A stretch of DNA of 64,000 bases from Muricoccus roseus (lineage in GTDB: Bacteria > Pseudomonadota > Alphaproteobacteria > Acetobacterales > Acetobacteraceae), in NCBI RefSeq assembly GCF_900141905.1, contig NZ_FQZF01000013.1, positions 1 to 64,000 on the forward strand. Direction: 5' to 3'. Made by a program: the position numbers and the translations under genes. This document shows, piece after piece, positions 44,354 to 52,705 of this stretch (position 1 is the stretch's first letter; the number at the start of each line of letters is the position of its first letter). The notes under the pieces were generated by a model. It saw nothing but the letters and a program-made list of their open reading frames with translations, did no database searches and was not told where the DNA came from.

Positions 44354-45334
44354 ATGAAGGGCTTTCAAATCTCACGGCGGGCCGTGCTCGGCGGGCTCGG
44401 GGCCGTGGCCCTGCCATCGGCCGGCCGGGCGCAGCCGGGCTGGCCGGACCGGCCGGTCCGCATCATCGTCGGCTTCGTTCCGGGCGGACCCTCGGACACC
44501 ATCGCGCGGCTGCTGGCGCCGAAGCTGCAGGCCGCCTGGGGGCAGCCGGTCATCGTGGAGAACCGCGCCGGGGCGGACGGCGTCATCGCGACCGAATCCG
44601 TGGTCCGGTCGCCCGCGGACGGCCACGTCCTGCTGCACGCGGCGATGAACCTGCTGACCAGCGCCATCGTGCACACCAACGTCCCCTACGACGTGCTGAG
44701 GGACCTGACGCCGATCTACCAGACCGCCAGCTCGCCCACCGGGCTGCTGGTGCATCCCTCCCTGCCGGTGCGGACCGTGGCGGAGCTGGTCGCCTATGCG
44801 AAGGCGCGCCCGCACGAGCTTTCCTACTCCACCTCCGGGGCTGGCGGCAGCGGGCACTTCGCCGGGGAGATCTTCAAGGCCGCGACGAAGACCGAGATCG
44901 AGCACGTCGCCTATCGCGGCACGGCGCCCGCGTTGCAGGACCTGATCGCCGGGCAGGTGAAGGTCTCCTTCTCCACCATGACGACGGCGCTGGTCATGGT
45001 GAAGGAGGGCAGGGCGCGAGCGCTCGCCGTCACCTCGGAGCAGCGCATGGCGCAGCTGCCGGATGTGCCGACCTTTACGGAGAGCGGCTATCCCACCCTC
45101 AACGCGAGCGTCTGGTACGGCCTCTTCGCCCCCTCTGGCACACCCAGGCCGGTTGTGGACCGGATCGCCGACGACGCGGACACCGCCCTGAAGACACCAG
45201 AGTTCCGGCGCTTCCTCGACGAGCAGGCTTCCTTGCCCGGCGGCAAGGGGCCGGGGCCCTTCCGCCAGCAGGTGGAACGGGAGATGACGCAGTGGCGCCG
45301 CGTGGCCGAGGAGACGGGGATCCGGATGGAATGA
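44354..45334 (+). CDS. Bug-family solute-binding protein
   Basis: The protein has 326 residues with a signal peptide ending near AGRAQPG. RIIVGFVPGGPSDTIARLL, IVENRAGADGVIATE and ADGHVLLHAA are family motifs, and YSTSGAGGSGHFAGEIF with VAYRGTAPALQDLIAG matches the Bug protein at 42185-43165. It is followed, with ATGA overlap, by a crotonase-fold gene. Two closely related binding proteins in one operon may widen the substrate range or separate uptake from sensing. Confidence 0.9.
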   Translation: MKGFQISRRAVLGGLGAVALPSAGRAQPGWPDRPVRIIVGFVPGGPSDTIARLLAPKLQAAWGQPVIVENRAGADGVIATESVVRSPADGHVLLHAAMNLLTSAIVHTNVPYDVLRDLTPIYQTASSPTGLLVHPSLPVRTVAELVAYAKARPHELSYSTSGAGGSGHFAGEIFKAATKTEIEHVAYRGTAPALQDLIAGQVKVSFSTMTTALVMVKEGRARALAVTSEQRMAQLPDVPTFTESGYPTLNASVWYGLFAPSGTPRPVVDRIADDADTALKTPEFRRFLDEQASLPGGKGPGPFRQQVEREMTQWRRVAEETGIRME

Positions 45335-46101
45335 GCGGGGTGTCGGCAGGACCGGTCGCGCTGGAGCGGGACGGGGATGCGGCGGTCCTCTGGCTGGACC
45401 GGGCGGAGCGAGGCAACGCGCTGGGGCCGGAGCTGGTGGAGGCGCTGGACGCCGCCATCGACGCCGCGCTCGCCGGCGGTGCCCGGCTGGTCGTTCTCCG
45501 CGGGCGTGGCCGCAACTTCTGCACCGGCTTCGACCTCGCGGATCTGGAGACCGCCACGGAGGGCGACCTCGCGCTCCGCATGATCCGGGTCGAGCTGCTG
45601 CTGCAGCGGATCAGCATGCTGCCCGTGACGACGATGGCGATCGCGGGGGGGCGGGTCCTCGGGGCGGGCGCCGATCTCTTCGCTGCCTGCGATCACCGCG
45701 TGGCCCTGCTGGGCGCCAGCTTCGCCTTCCCGGGGCCAGCCTTTGGCCTGGTGCTCGGCACGGGGCGGCTCGCCGGACTGGTGGGGGACACCGCCGCGCG
45801 CCGCCTCCTCCTCGCCGGGGCGCCAGTCGGGGCCGATGCCGCACTGTCGCTCGGCCTGGCCTCCGCCGTGCTGGAGGAGGGGCAGGTACCCGATGCGCTC
45901 CTTGCCGCGGCCCGGTCGGCGGCCCGGTTGGACGCCGCCACCGTCGCCGCGCTGCACGGGCGCACACGCCGGGCCGACGACGATGCCGACCTGGCGGCCT
46001 TGGCCCGCTCCGTCGCCCGGCCCGGGCTGAAGCGGCGGATCCAGGACTATCGCGCCGCTGTCCTGGCGGCGCGGCCCAGCAAGGCCGGAGCGCCCGCATG
46101 A
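45331..46101 (+). CDS. Crotonase-fold (enoyl-CoA hydratase/isomerase family) protein lacking hydratase glutamates
   Basis: The protein has 256 residues. FCTGFDLADLE and RVLGAGADLFAACDHRVA show the crotonase oxyanion-hole regions. Aligned with the mitochondrial hydratase, the first catalytic glutamate (in GGCEL) corresponds to Asp in GADL and the second (in FGQPE) to Gly in FAFPG. It is therefore unlikely to be a normal enoyl-CoA hydratase; isomerase, hydrolase or C-S bond-cleaving roles are possible. It overlaps both neighbours (ATGA on each side), placing it firmly in the operon. Confidence 0.85.
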   Translation: MSGVSAGPVALERDGDAAVLWLDRAERGNALGPELVEALDAAIDAALAGGARLVVLRGRGRNFCTGFDLADLETATEGDLALRMIRVELLLQRISMLPVTTMAIAGGRVLGAGADLFAACDHRVALLGASFAFPGPAFGLVLGTGRLAGLVGDTAARRLLLAGAPVGADAALSLGLASAVLEEGQVPDALLAAARSAARLDAATVAALHGRTRRADDDADLAALARSVARPGLKRRIQDYRAAVLAARPSKAGAPA

Positions 46102-48398
46102 CCGCCTATACCGCCTCCCACTGGGGCATTTACGAGGTGGCGCGCGACGCCGCCGGCCAGGCGAGCCTGCGCTCCTTCGCGGACGACCCGGACCCCAGCC
46201 CCATCGGCCTGCACCAGATGGACGCTTCCCTTGCCCGGCTGCGCGTGCTGCGCCCGGCCGTCCGGCAGAGCTGGCTGGAGAAGGGCCCTGGCGCCGCGCC
46301 GGAGCTGCGGGGGCGGGAGCCTTTCGTGGAGGTGTCGTGGGAGACGGCGCTTGACCTCGTGGCCGCCGAGCTGCTGCGGGTGCGGGAGGCGCATGGCAAC
46401 AGCGCCATCTTCGGCGGCTCCTATGGCTGGTCTTCCGCCGGCCGTTTCCACCACGCGCAGAGCCAGGTCCACCGCTTCCTGAACGCCGTCGGCGGCTATG
46501 TCCGCCATATGGATTCCTACTCCCTCGGCGCCGGGCGCGCCCTCATGCCGCACATCGTCGCGCCGATGGACGAGCTGATGGCCCAGCACACCTCCTGGCA
46601 TGTCATGGCGGAGCACACGCAGCTCTTCGTCGCCTTCGGCGGGGTGCCCGCGAAGAACGCGCAGATCTCCGCGGGCGGCACCGGCCGCCACCGTGTGAGG
46701 GAAGGGCTGCATCGCATGGCCGCGCGGGGCGTGCGCTTCGTCAATATCGGCCCGGTGCACGACAACCTGGACACGGGCGCCGAGGCGGAGTGGATCCAGG
46801 CCCGCCCGAACACCGACACCGCGCTGATGCTCGCGCTGGCCTGGGTGCTGCGGGAGGAGGGACTGGCGGATCGCGGGTTCCTGGCGCGCTGCTGCACCGG
46901 CTATGAGCGCTTCGAGCGCTACCTCTCCGGCGAGGAGGACGGCCAGCCGAAGACGCCGGAATGGGCCGGGGCCATCACCGGCGTGCCCGCCGCCCGCACC
47001 GCGGCACTGGCGCGGGAGATGGCGGCGCACCGCACGATGCTGAACATCTCCTGGTCACTCCAGCGCGCCACCTACGGGGAGCAGCCCTTCTGGATGCTGG
47101 TGACGCTGGCCGCGATGCTCGGGCAGATCGGGCTGCCCGGCGGCGGCTTCGGGCTGGGCTATGGGGCCACCAACCTGATGGGCAGCCCGCACCCGCGCCT
47201 GCCCGGCCCCACCCTGCCGCAGGGGCGCAATGCGGTGCGGGACTTCATCCCCGTCTCCCGCATCGCGGACATGCTCCTCCACCCCGGCGCCCCCTTCACC
47301 TATGTCGGCGGCCACTACGCCTATCCCGACATCCGGCTGGTCTACTGGGCGGGCGGCAACCCCTTCCACCACCACCAGGACCTGAACCGGCTGGAGCGCG
47401 CCTGGCGGAAGCCCGAGACGATCATCTTCCACGAGCAATACTGGACCCCGGCCGCCAAGCGCGCGGATATCGTGCTTCCCGCGACGACAACGCTGGAGCG
47501 CAACGACATCGGCTCCTCCACCAAGGAGGGCTACCTGGTGGCCATGCGCCCTGTTTCGGCACCCGCGGGCGAGGCGCGGGACGACTACGACATCTTCGCC
47601 GCGCTCGCCGCCCGCATGGGCGCGGCCGGCACCTACACCGAGGGGCTGGACAGCGAGGGGTGGCTCCGCCGCCTCTATGCCGAAACGCGGCAGAAATCCG
47701 CGCGGCAGGGCATCGACCTGCCCGAATACGAGGCGTTCCAGGAAGCCGGGCTGGTGAGCCTTTCAGCCCATGACCGGCCGATGGTGATGCTGGAGGCGTT
47801 TCGCGCCGATCAGGCGGAGAGCCCGCTGAACACGCCATCCGGCCGGATCGAGATCTTCTCGGAGCGGATCGCCGGCTTCGGCCTGCCGGACTGCCCCGGC
47901 TACCCGGTTTGGCGGGAGCCGGCGGAGTGGCTGGGCGGCCCTGGCACAGACCGCCACCCGTTGCACCTTCTCTCCGACCAGCCGGTAAGGCGCCTGCACA
48001 GCCAACTCGACGCCAGCGGCTACAGCACGGCGGGGAAGGTGCGCGGGCGGGAGCTGCTCTACATCCACCCGGAGGACGCCGGCGCGCGGGGCCTTGCGGA
48101 TGGCGACATCGTGGAGGTCTTCAACGATCGCGGTCGCTGCCAGGCCGCGGTGCAGCGGAGCGCGCAGGTGATGCGAGGCGTGGTCCGGCTGAACACCGGC
48201 GCCTGGTACGACCCGGACCCCGCCACGGGAGTGGAGAAGCACGGCAACCCGAACGTGCTGACGCTGGACGTCGGCGCCTCCGGCTTCTCGCAGGGATGCT
48301 CGGCGCAGACCTGCCTGGTGGAGGTGAGCGGCCCGGTGGCTGACCCACCGCCGATCACGGCTTTCGAGCTGCCCGATCTGCTGCCGGGGAACCGCTAG
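46098..48398 (+). CDS. DMSO reductase-family molybdoenzyme, BisC-like (sulfoxide/N-oxide reductase)
   Basis: The protein has 766 residues and no signal peptide or N-terminal iron-sulfur cysteine motif, like cytoplasmic biotin or methionine sulfoxide reductases. SYGWSSAGRFHHAQSQVHRFL carries the serine that ligates molybdenum (cited by YGWSSAGRFHHAQ). MNLMGSPHPRLPGP-like and IVLPATTTLERNDIGSS are cofactor-binding segments, and the C-terminal NDRGRCQAAVQ to GASGFSQGCSAQTCLVEV block is typical. It would use the bis-MGD cofactor to reduce a sulfoxide or N-oxide. As last gene of an operon with a thiol dioxygenase it may reduce an S-oxide form of the substrate. Confidence 0.88.
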   Translation: MTAYTASHWGIYEVARDAAGQASLRSFADDPDPSPIGLHQMDASLARLRVLRPAVRQSWLEKGPGAAPELRGREPFVEVSWETALDLVAAELLRVREAHGNSAIFGGSYGWSSAGRFHHAQSQVHRFLNAVGGYVRHMDSYSLGAGRALMPHIVAPMDELMAQHTSWHVMAEHTQLFVAFGGVPAKNAQISAGGTGRHRVREGLHRMAARGVRFVNIGPVHDNLDTGAEAEWIQARPNTDTALMLALAWVLREEGLADRGFLARCCTGYERFERYLSGEEDGQPKTPEWAGAITGVPAARTAALAREMAAHRTMLNISWSLQRATYGEQPFWMLVTLAAMLGQIGLPGGGFGLGYGATNLMGSPHPRLPGPTLPQGRNAVRDFIPVSRIADMLLHPGAPFTYVGGHYAYPDIRLVYWAGGNPFHHHQDLNRLERAWRKPETIIFHEQYWTPAAKRADIVLPATTTLERNDIGSSTKEGYLVAMRPVSAPAGEARDDYDIFAALAARMGAAGTYTEGLDSEGWLRRLYAETRQKSARQGIDLPEYEAFQEAGLVSLSAHDRPMVMLEAFRADQAESPLNTPSGRIEIFSERIAGFGLPDCPGYPVWREPAEWLGGPGTDRHPLHLLSDQPVRRLHSQLDASGYSTAGKVRGRELLYIHPEDAGARGLADGDIVEVFNDRGRCQAAVQRSAQVMRGVVRLNTGAWYDPDPATGVEKHGNPNVLTLDVGASGFSQGCSAQTCLVEVSGPVADPPPITAFELPDLLPGNR

Positions 48399-48452
48399 GC
48401 ATTGGGAGGACCTGAGGACCCGCAACGGTCGTCGGTGCTTCTGAACCCGCGG

Positions 48453-49454
48453 TTATTCCTCTGGAACGATGATGCTGTCTCTGCCGAGACGGTCGGCCCA
48501 AGCTGTCGTGCCCGTCGCGGTCGCTGAAGCCGAGTCAGTCGACCGGGGCGCCCGACACCATCGATCCTCGAGATAGGCCGCAAGCTCGTCGGGGTGCCCC
48601 TGCGGAAAGGCGTCCCTCAGGTGGTCCAGGAAGGCGGTGACGCGCGCGCTCAACAGCCGCCGGGACGGGTAGAGGGCCCACAAGGCGATCTCCGGGCCAT
48701 CCATGTCACCCCACTGGACCAGCCGACCGGCCGCCAGATCACGGCTCACCAGCGACACCGGGAGGCGTCCGGCGCCGACGCCTGCGCGGACCGCATCGCG
48801 GACCATGATGAGCGACGACAGGCCGAGAACCGTACGGACTGCGATGCGCGCGCGCCCGGCCGGCGTCACCACGTCCCAGGCTGCGCTGCCCTCGCCCGCC
48901 CCGCGCACCACCACGGGAACCGCCGAGCCGTCCTTCGGCCGTTCAAGGGCCGGGTTCGCCACGACGACCAGCCGGTCGCGCAGGAAGACCCGCCCGACGA
49001 GGCTCTCGTCCGGATCCGGATTGACGCGGATGACGAGGTCGTACCCCTCCTCGACCATGTCGACGGCCCTGTCCTCCGTCGTTACCTCGAGCCGGACGTC
49101 CGGGAACTTCAGGGCGAAGTCCGCCGCAAGCCTGCCCATCGCGGTCTGGGAGAAGAGCAGCGGCGCGCTGACCCGCAGCCGCCCACGCGGACTGTCCACG
49201 CCGGACGCAATCGCCGCCGCCGCCTCGTCGAGCTCGGTGAGCAGGGCTCCTGTCCGCTCGTAGAGCGCGCGCCCTTCCTGGGTCAGCCTGAGTGTCCGGG
49301 CGCCGCGCTCGAAGAGGCGCAGGTCCAAGCTGGACTCCAGTTCCGCGACCCTTCGAGACAGCGTTGCCTTCGGTCGGCCCGCGGCACGGGCGGCGCGGCC
49401 GAACCCCTCGTGCCGGGCGACGAGGTTGAAATCGGCGAGGGCGAGGAGGTCCAT
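48453..49454 (-). CDS. LysR family transcriptional regulator
   Basis: The protein has 333 residues from the ATG at 49454 (GGTGG five bases before); an ATG ten codons earlier is possible. MDLLALADFNLVARHEGFGRAARAAGRPKATLSRRVAELE is the winged helix region of the LysR group that controls redox and quinone genes (cited by GRPKATLSRRVAELE). The effector domain follows to about residue 290, and the C-terminus has about 30 extra residues of low complexity. It is divergent from an NmrA-type gene across about 100 bases, the usual arrangement for a regulator and its target. Confidence 0.9.
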   Translation of the reverse strand: MDLLALADFNLVARHEGFGRAARAAGRPKATLSRRVAELESSLDLRLFERGARTLRLTQEGRALYERTGALLTELDEAAAAIASGVDSPRGRLRVSAPLLFSQTAMGRLAADFALKFPDVRLEVTTEDRAVDMVEEGYDLVIRVNPDPDESLVGRVFLRDRLVVVANPALERPKDGSAVPVVVRGAGEGSAAWDVVTPAGRARIAVRTVLGLSSLIMVRDAVRAGVGAGRLPVSLVSRDLAAGRLVQWGDMDGPEIALWALYPSRRLLSARVTAFLDHLRDAFPQGHPDELAAYLEDRWCRAPRSTDSASATATGTTAWADRLGRDSIIVPEE

Positions 49455-49557
49455 GCGTTCCACCGATGGGACGATGGGTCCCAATCTACAGTCTATTGGC
49501 GGCGATGTGGATCACTCATCTTCCGGATGTCTTCAGAACCTGAACGGAGTGATCCCC

Positions 49558-50442
49558 ATGACCATCCTCGTCACTGGTGCCACCGGCCGCGTTGGCCGCA
49601 ACGTGGTTGAGCAACTCGTCCGGCGCGGCGCCGACCTGCGCGCACTGACCCGCGATCCCGCCAAGGCCGCCTTCCCGCCGGGTGTCGAGGTGGTGCAGGG
49701 CGACCTGCTCGACATCGATGCGCTGCGCGCAGCCTTCTCCGGCATCTCCACCCTGTTCCTGCTCAACGCGGTGACGGGCGACGAATTCACTCAGGCGATC
49801 CTCACTCTGAACGTCGCGCGTGAGGCGGGCGTCGAGCGCGTCGTCTACCTCTCGGTGTTCGAGGCGGATCGGGCAGTCAACGTGCCGCACTTCGCGGTAA
49901 AGTACGGGGCCGAGCGAATGCTGGAGCAGATGAGCTTCGGCGCCATGATCCTGCGCCCCACCTACTTCATCGACAACGAGGCCATGGTGAAGGACGTGAT
50001 CCTCCAGCACGGCATCTACCCGATGCCGATCGGAGGCAAGGGCGTCGCCATGGTCGACGCGCGCGACATCGCCGAGGTCGCCGCGATCGAACTGATCCGT
50101 CGCGACCAGGCGCCGGGCAAGCTGCCGATGGAGACAGTCAACGTCGTCGGCCCTGAAACGCTGACCGGCGTGCAGGTGGCCGCCATCTGGTCGGACGTGC
50201 TGGGCCGCCCGATCGCCTATGCCGGTGACGATCCCAGCGGCTTCGAACAGAACATGGCGAGGATGATGCCGAAGTGGATGGCCTACGAGATGCGCCTGAT
50301 GGCCGAGCGCTACGTCAGCGACGGCATGATCCCTGGGTCGGGCGATGTCGAGCGCCTGACCGCCATGCTGGGCCGACCTCTGCACCGCTATCGCGAGGTC
50401 GCCGCCGCACTCGCCGCGGCCCCGTCCGTCCGGCCATCCTGA
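49558..50442 (+). CDS. NmrA/atypical SDR-family NAD(P)-binding protein
   Basis: The protein has 294 residues from ATG 49558. MTILVTGATGRVGRNVVEQL has the GxxGxxG dinucleotide loop at the very N-terminus. VEVVQGDLLDIDALRAAFSGISTLFLL and VERVVYLSVFEAD follow the NmrA/HSCARG and quinone oxidoreductase QorB pattern. The usual SDR YxxxK pair is absent, so a redox sensor or quinone reductase role is more likely than an alcohol dehydrogenase role. The leftward LysR gene probably controls it. Confidence 0.87.
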   Translation: MTILVTGATGRVGRNVVEQLVRRGADLRALTRDPAKAAFPPGVEVVQGDLLDIDALRAAFSGISTLFLLNAVTGDEFTQAILTLNVAREAGVERVVYLSVFEADRAVNVPHFAVKYGAERMLEQMSFGAMILRPTYFIDNEAMVKDVILQHGIYPMPIGGKGVAMVDARDIAEVAAIELIRRDQAPGKLPMETVNVVGPETLTGVQVAAIWSDVLGRPIAYAGDDPSGFEQNMARMMPKWMAYEMRLMAERYVSDGMIPGSGDVERLTAMLGRPLHRYREVAAALAAAPSVRPS

Positions 50443-50803
50443 ACGACAGGGGCGGCCGAGAGGAGGTCCGGGTGCTCACGGATCTCGCCGGCCTCCATAG
50501 GAGAAGCTTGCCACGAGAGGACGCGGCACGCTTCGCTCTGGGTCAGCTGCGCGCCGGTAGGTGGGTGCACCAGGCGCCCCTGATCACTTGGTGAAAACGG
50601 GCTGTTGCATCTCCGTCGAGTGGGAAGAGGCCCTCTCAGGCTGGGGAAGGGAACGTTGTGGCTGGCATGAGCGTGCCGCTCGATGAGGCGTTCCTGTTTC
50701 CCCGTTCGGGGCGGTCATCCCCCCCGACTGGGCCCTGTCGCACCCGTTTTCTCTACCCAGGACCGCCGCCTCGCGCTGGGCGGCCTGAAGCGGCCAAATG
50801 TTG
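50443..50803. other. Intergenic region without a recognised gene
   Basis: The 361 bases between the NmrA-type gene and the leftward amidohydrolase gene show no gene I can support. GCCGCC (50765-50770) and GGCGGC (50779-50784) form a small hairpin 20 bases beyond the amidohydrolase stop and may end that operon. Confidence 0.3.
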
Positions 50804-51697
50804 CTACCGGACGCCGCAGGTTGGGGAGGTCAGTCCGAAGCCGTACAGCGCTGCCGGATTGCCGACCAGAATTCTCCTCACTGCCGCCTCGTCCTCGATC
50901 CATTCGGCGATCCGTTCCAGGGCTCGGGCATCGTCGATCCGGTCGAAGGGCTGCACCGTCCTCTCCGACCCAGGCGCGCGCCCACTCGGCGAGTGCGGCC
51001 AGTCACTGCCCCAGAGCAGTCGCTCTGGCGCGGCGCGCAGGAGGCGGCGGACGAGGCCGGCCAGTTCCGGCGCCGTCTCCGGATCTGGCACGGAGCGCTG
51101 CGGGGCGGAGAGCTTGATGTGCAATCCAAGCCCCGCCACCAGGTGCTCCACCGCCGCGGCCGCCTCAGCGAAGGGGGTATCACGCCGCCCGACGAGGCCG
51201 AAATGGTCGACCACGACGGGCAGTCCGGCCCGGGCCAGCATCGGCCCTGTGGCTGCGAGCACCCCGTGGGCGGCATAGACCTGGAGATGCCAGCCGCTCC
51301 CGCGCAGCCGGCCGGCGAACGCTTCCACCAGCGTTTTCGTCGCGCGCAGGTCCTCCTGGCCGCCGGTCTGAAGATTCAACCTCACGCCGCGTGCGCCGGC
51401 GGCGTGCAACGCAGCGAGCTCCGCATCGCCGATGCTGGGATCGAGTACCACCACCGCCCGCGCGCGATCGCCGAGCCGCGCGACGGCATCCAGGGTGCAG
51501 CGGTTGTCCGTGCCGTAGGTGCTGGGCTGGACGACGACGACGTTGTCCAGGCCGTGACTGTCGAGGAAGGCCCGAAGGTGGCCCGCATCGGCCAGGTCGG
51601 GCGTGTAGTGGCGCTCTGGCACGAAGGGAAAGGCAGCGGGATCACCGAAGGCGTGGACATGGCAGTCCGTGCTGCCGAGGGGCGGGGGTGTGTTCAT
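50804..51697 (-). CDS. Amidohydrolase-fold hydrolase, 2-pyrone-4,6-dicarboxylate lactonase (LigI)-like
   Basis: The protein has 297 residues from the ATG overlapping the stop of the Bug gene (ATGA). STDCHVHAFGDPAAFPF has the HxH pair at the N-terminus, VVVDHFGL the next histidine and LLWGSDWPHS the aspartate. This short TIM-barrel form, with CHVHxFG followed by a YTP stretch, resembles LigI, which opens a pyrone dicarboxylate without a metal. Related proteins open other lactones. It is the last gene of a minus-strand operon with two Bug proteins and a decarboxylating dehydrogenase, which suits a di- or tricarboxylate pathway. Confidence 0.83.
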   Translation of the reverse strand: MNTPPPLGSTDCHVHAFGDPAAFPFVPERHYTPDLADAGHLRAFLDSHGLDNVVVVQPSTYGTDNRCTLDAVARLGDRARAVVVLDPSIGDAELAALHAAGARGVRLNLQTGGQEDLRATKTLVEAFAGRLRGSGWHLQVYAAHGVLAATGPMLARAGLPVVVDHFGLVGRRDTPFAEAAAAVEHLVAGLGLHIKLSAPQRSVPDPETAPELAGLVRRLLRAAPERLLWGSDWPHSPSGRAPGSERTVQPFDRIDDARALERIAEWIEDEAAVRRILVGNPAALYGFGLTSPTCGVR

Positions 51698-52683
51698 CAG
51701 TCGAGCGTCGCGCCCGAGGTCTTCACGACCGGGCCCCAATAGGCGAGCTGCCGGTCCCAGAAGGCGGTGAATTCCGCGGGGCGGGATCCAACGGGCGTCA
51801 GCCCCAGATCCGTCATCCGCTGCCGACAGCCGGAATCGTTCACCGCCCTGATCGCCGCGTCCGCCAGCCGCTCCACCACCGGGGCAGGCGTGCCGGCCGG
51901 GGCGAAGATGCCGTGCCAGATGTAGGTCTCGTACTCCGGCAGGCCGGACTCCGCGACTGTCGGCACCTCCGGCAGAATTGCCGCGCGCTCACGTGTGGTG
52001 ACGGCGAGGGCGCGGAACCGCCCGTCCCGCACATAGGGCAGCAGGGCGGGGACGACGTTCACCATGAAGTCGATCTGCCCGGCCATCATGTCGTTGATCG
52101 CCGGCCCCTCGCCCCGATAGGGCACGTGAGTCGCCTCCACCCCGGCCATGCGCGTGAAGAGCGCCGCCGAGAGGTGGAGGATCGTGCCGGGGCCCGAGGT
52201 GCCATAGCTGTAACCGCCCGGCTTCGCCTTCATCAGCGCGATGAATTCCTGGACATTGCGCGCCGGAATGTCGGCGCGGATCGCCAGCACGTTGGGGCTC
52301 TGCGCCACCTGGCTCACCGCCACGAAGTCTCGCCGGGCGTCATAGGGCAGGCGGTGGTAGAGAAAGCTGTTCAGCACCGCCGAGGAGACGGTGTGCAGCG
52401 CGACGGTGTAGCCGTCGGGCGCCGCCTTCGCGACGGCGTCCGTGCCGATGGTGCCGCCGGCGCCCCCGCGGTTCTCCACCACCACGGGCTGGCCCAGGAA
52501 GGGTGCCATGCAACTCGCGGTCAGGCGCGTGACGATGTCGGCCGTGCCGGCGGCGGCGAAGGGCACGATCATGCGGACGGGCCGGCTCGGGAAGGCCGGG
52601 GCGTCCTGCGCGCCCGCCGAGGCGACAGTGAGGGCAGCGAGGGCGAGGCAGCCCGCAGCGGCGCGTGCGATCCACGGGATCAT
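51697..52683 (-). CDS. Bug-family solute-binding protein
   Basis: The protein has 328 residues with a signal peptide ending near ASAGAQDA. RMIVPFAAAGTADIVTRL has AAAG where PGG is usual; VVENRGGAGGTIGTD, PDGYTVAL and VPYRGEGPAINDMMAG are standard. It lies 22 bases after the next upstream Bug gene and overlaps the LigI-like gene. Its cleft differs from that Bug protein at the first loop (AAAG against PGGG), so the two probably bind different acids or different forms. Confidence 0.89.
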   Translation of the reverse strand: MIPWIARAAAGCLALAALTVASAGAQDAPAFPSRPVRMIVPFAAAGTADIVTRLTASCMAPFLGQPVVVENRGGAGGTIGTDAVAKAAPDGYTVALHTVSSAVLNSFLYHRLPYDARRDFVAVSQVAQSPNVLAIRADIPARNVQEFIALMKAKPGGYSYGTSGPGTILHLSAALFTRMAGVEATHVPYRGEGPAINDMMAGQIDFMVNVVPALLPYVRDGRFRALAVTTRERAAILPEVPTVAESGLPEYETYIWHGIFAPAGTPAPVVERLADAAIRAVNDSGCRQRMTDLGLTPVGSRPAEFTAFWDRQLAYWGPVVKTSGATLD

Positions 52684-52705
52684 GGCGTGTCTTCTTCCGT
52701 TCCCG

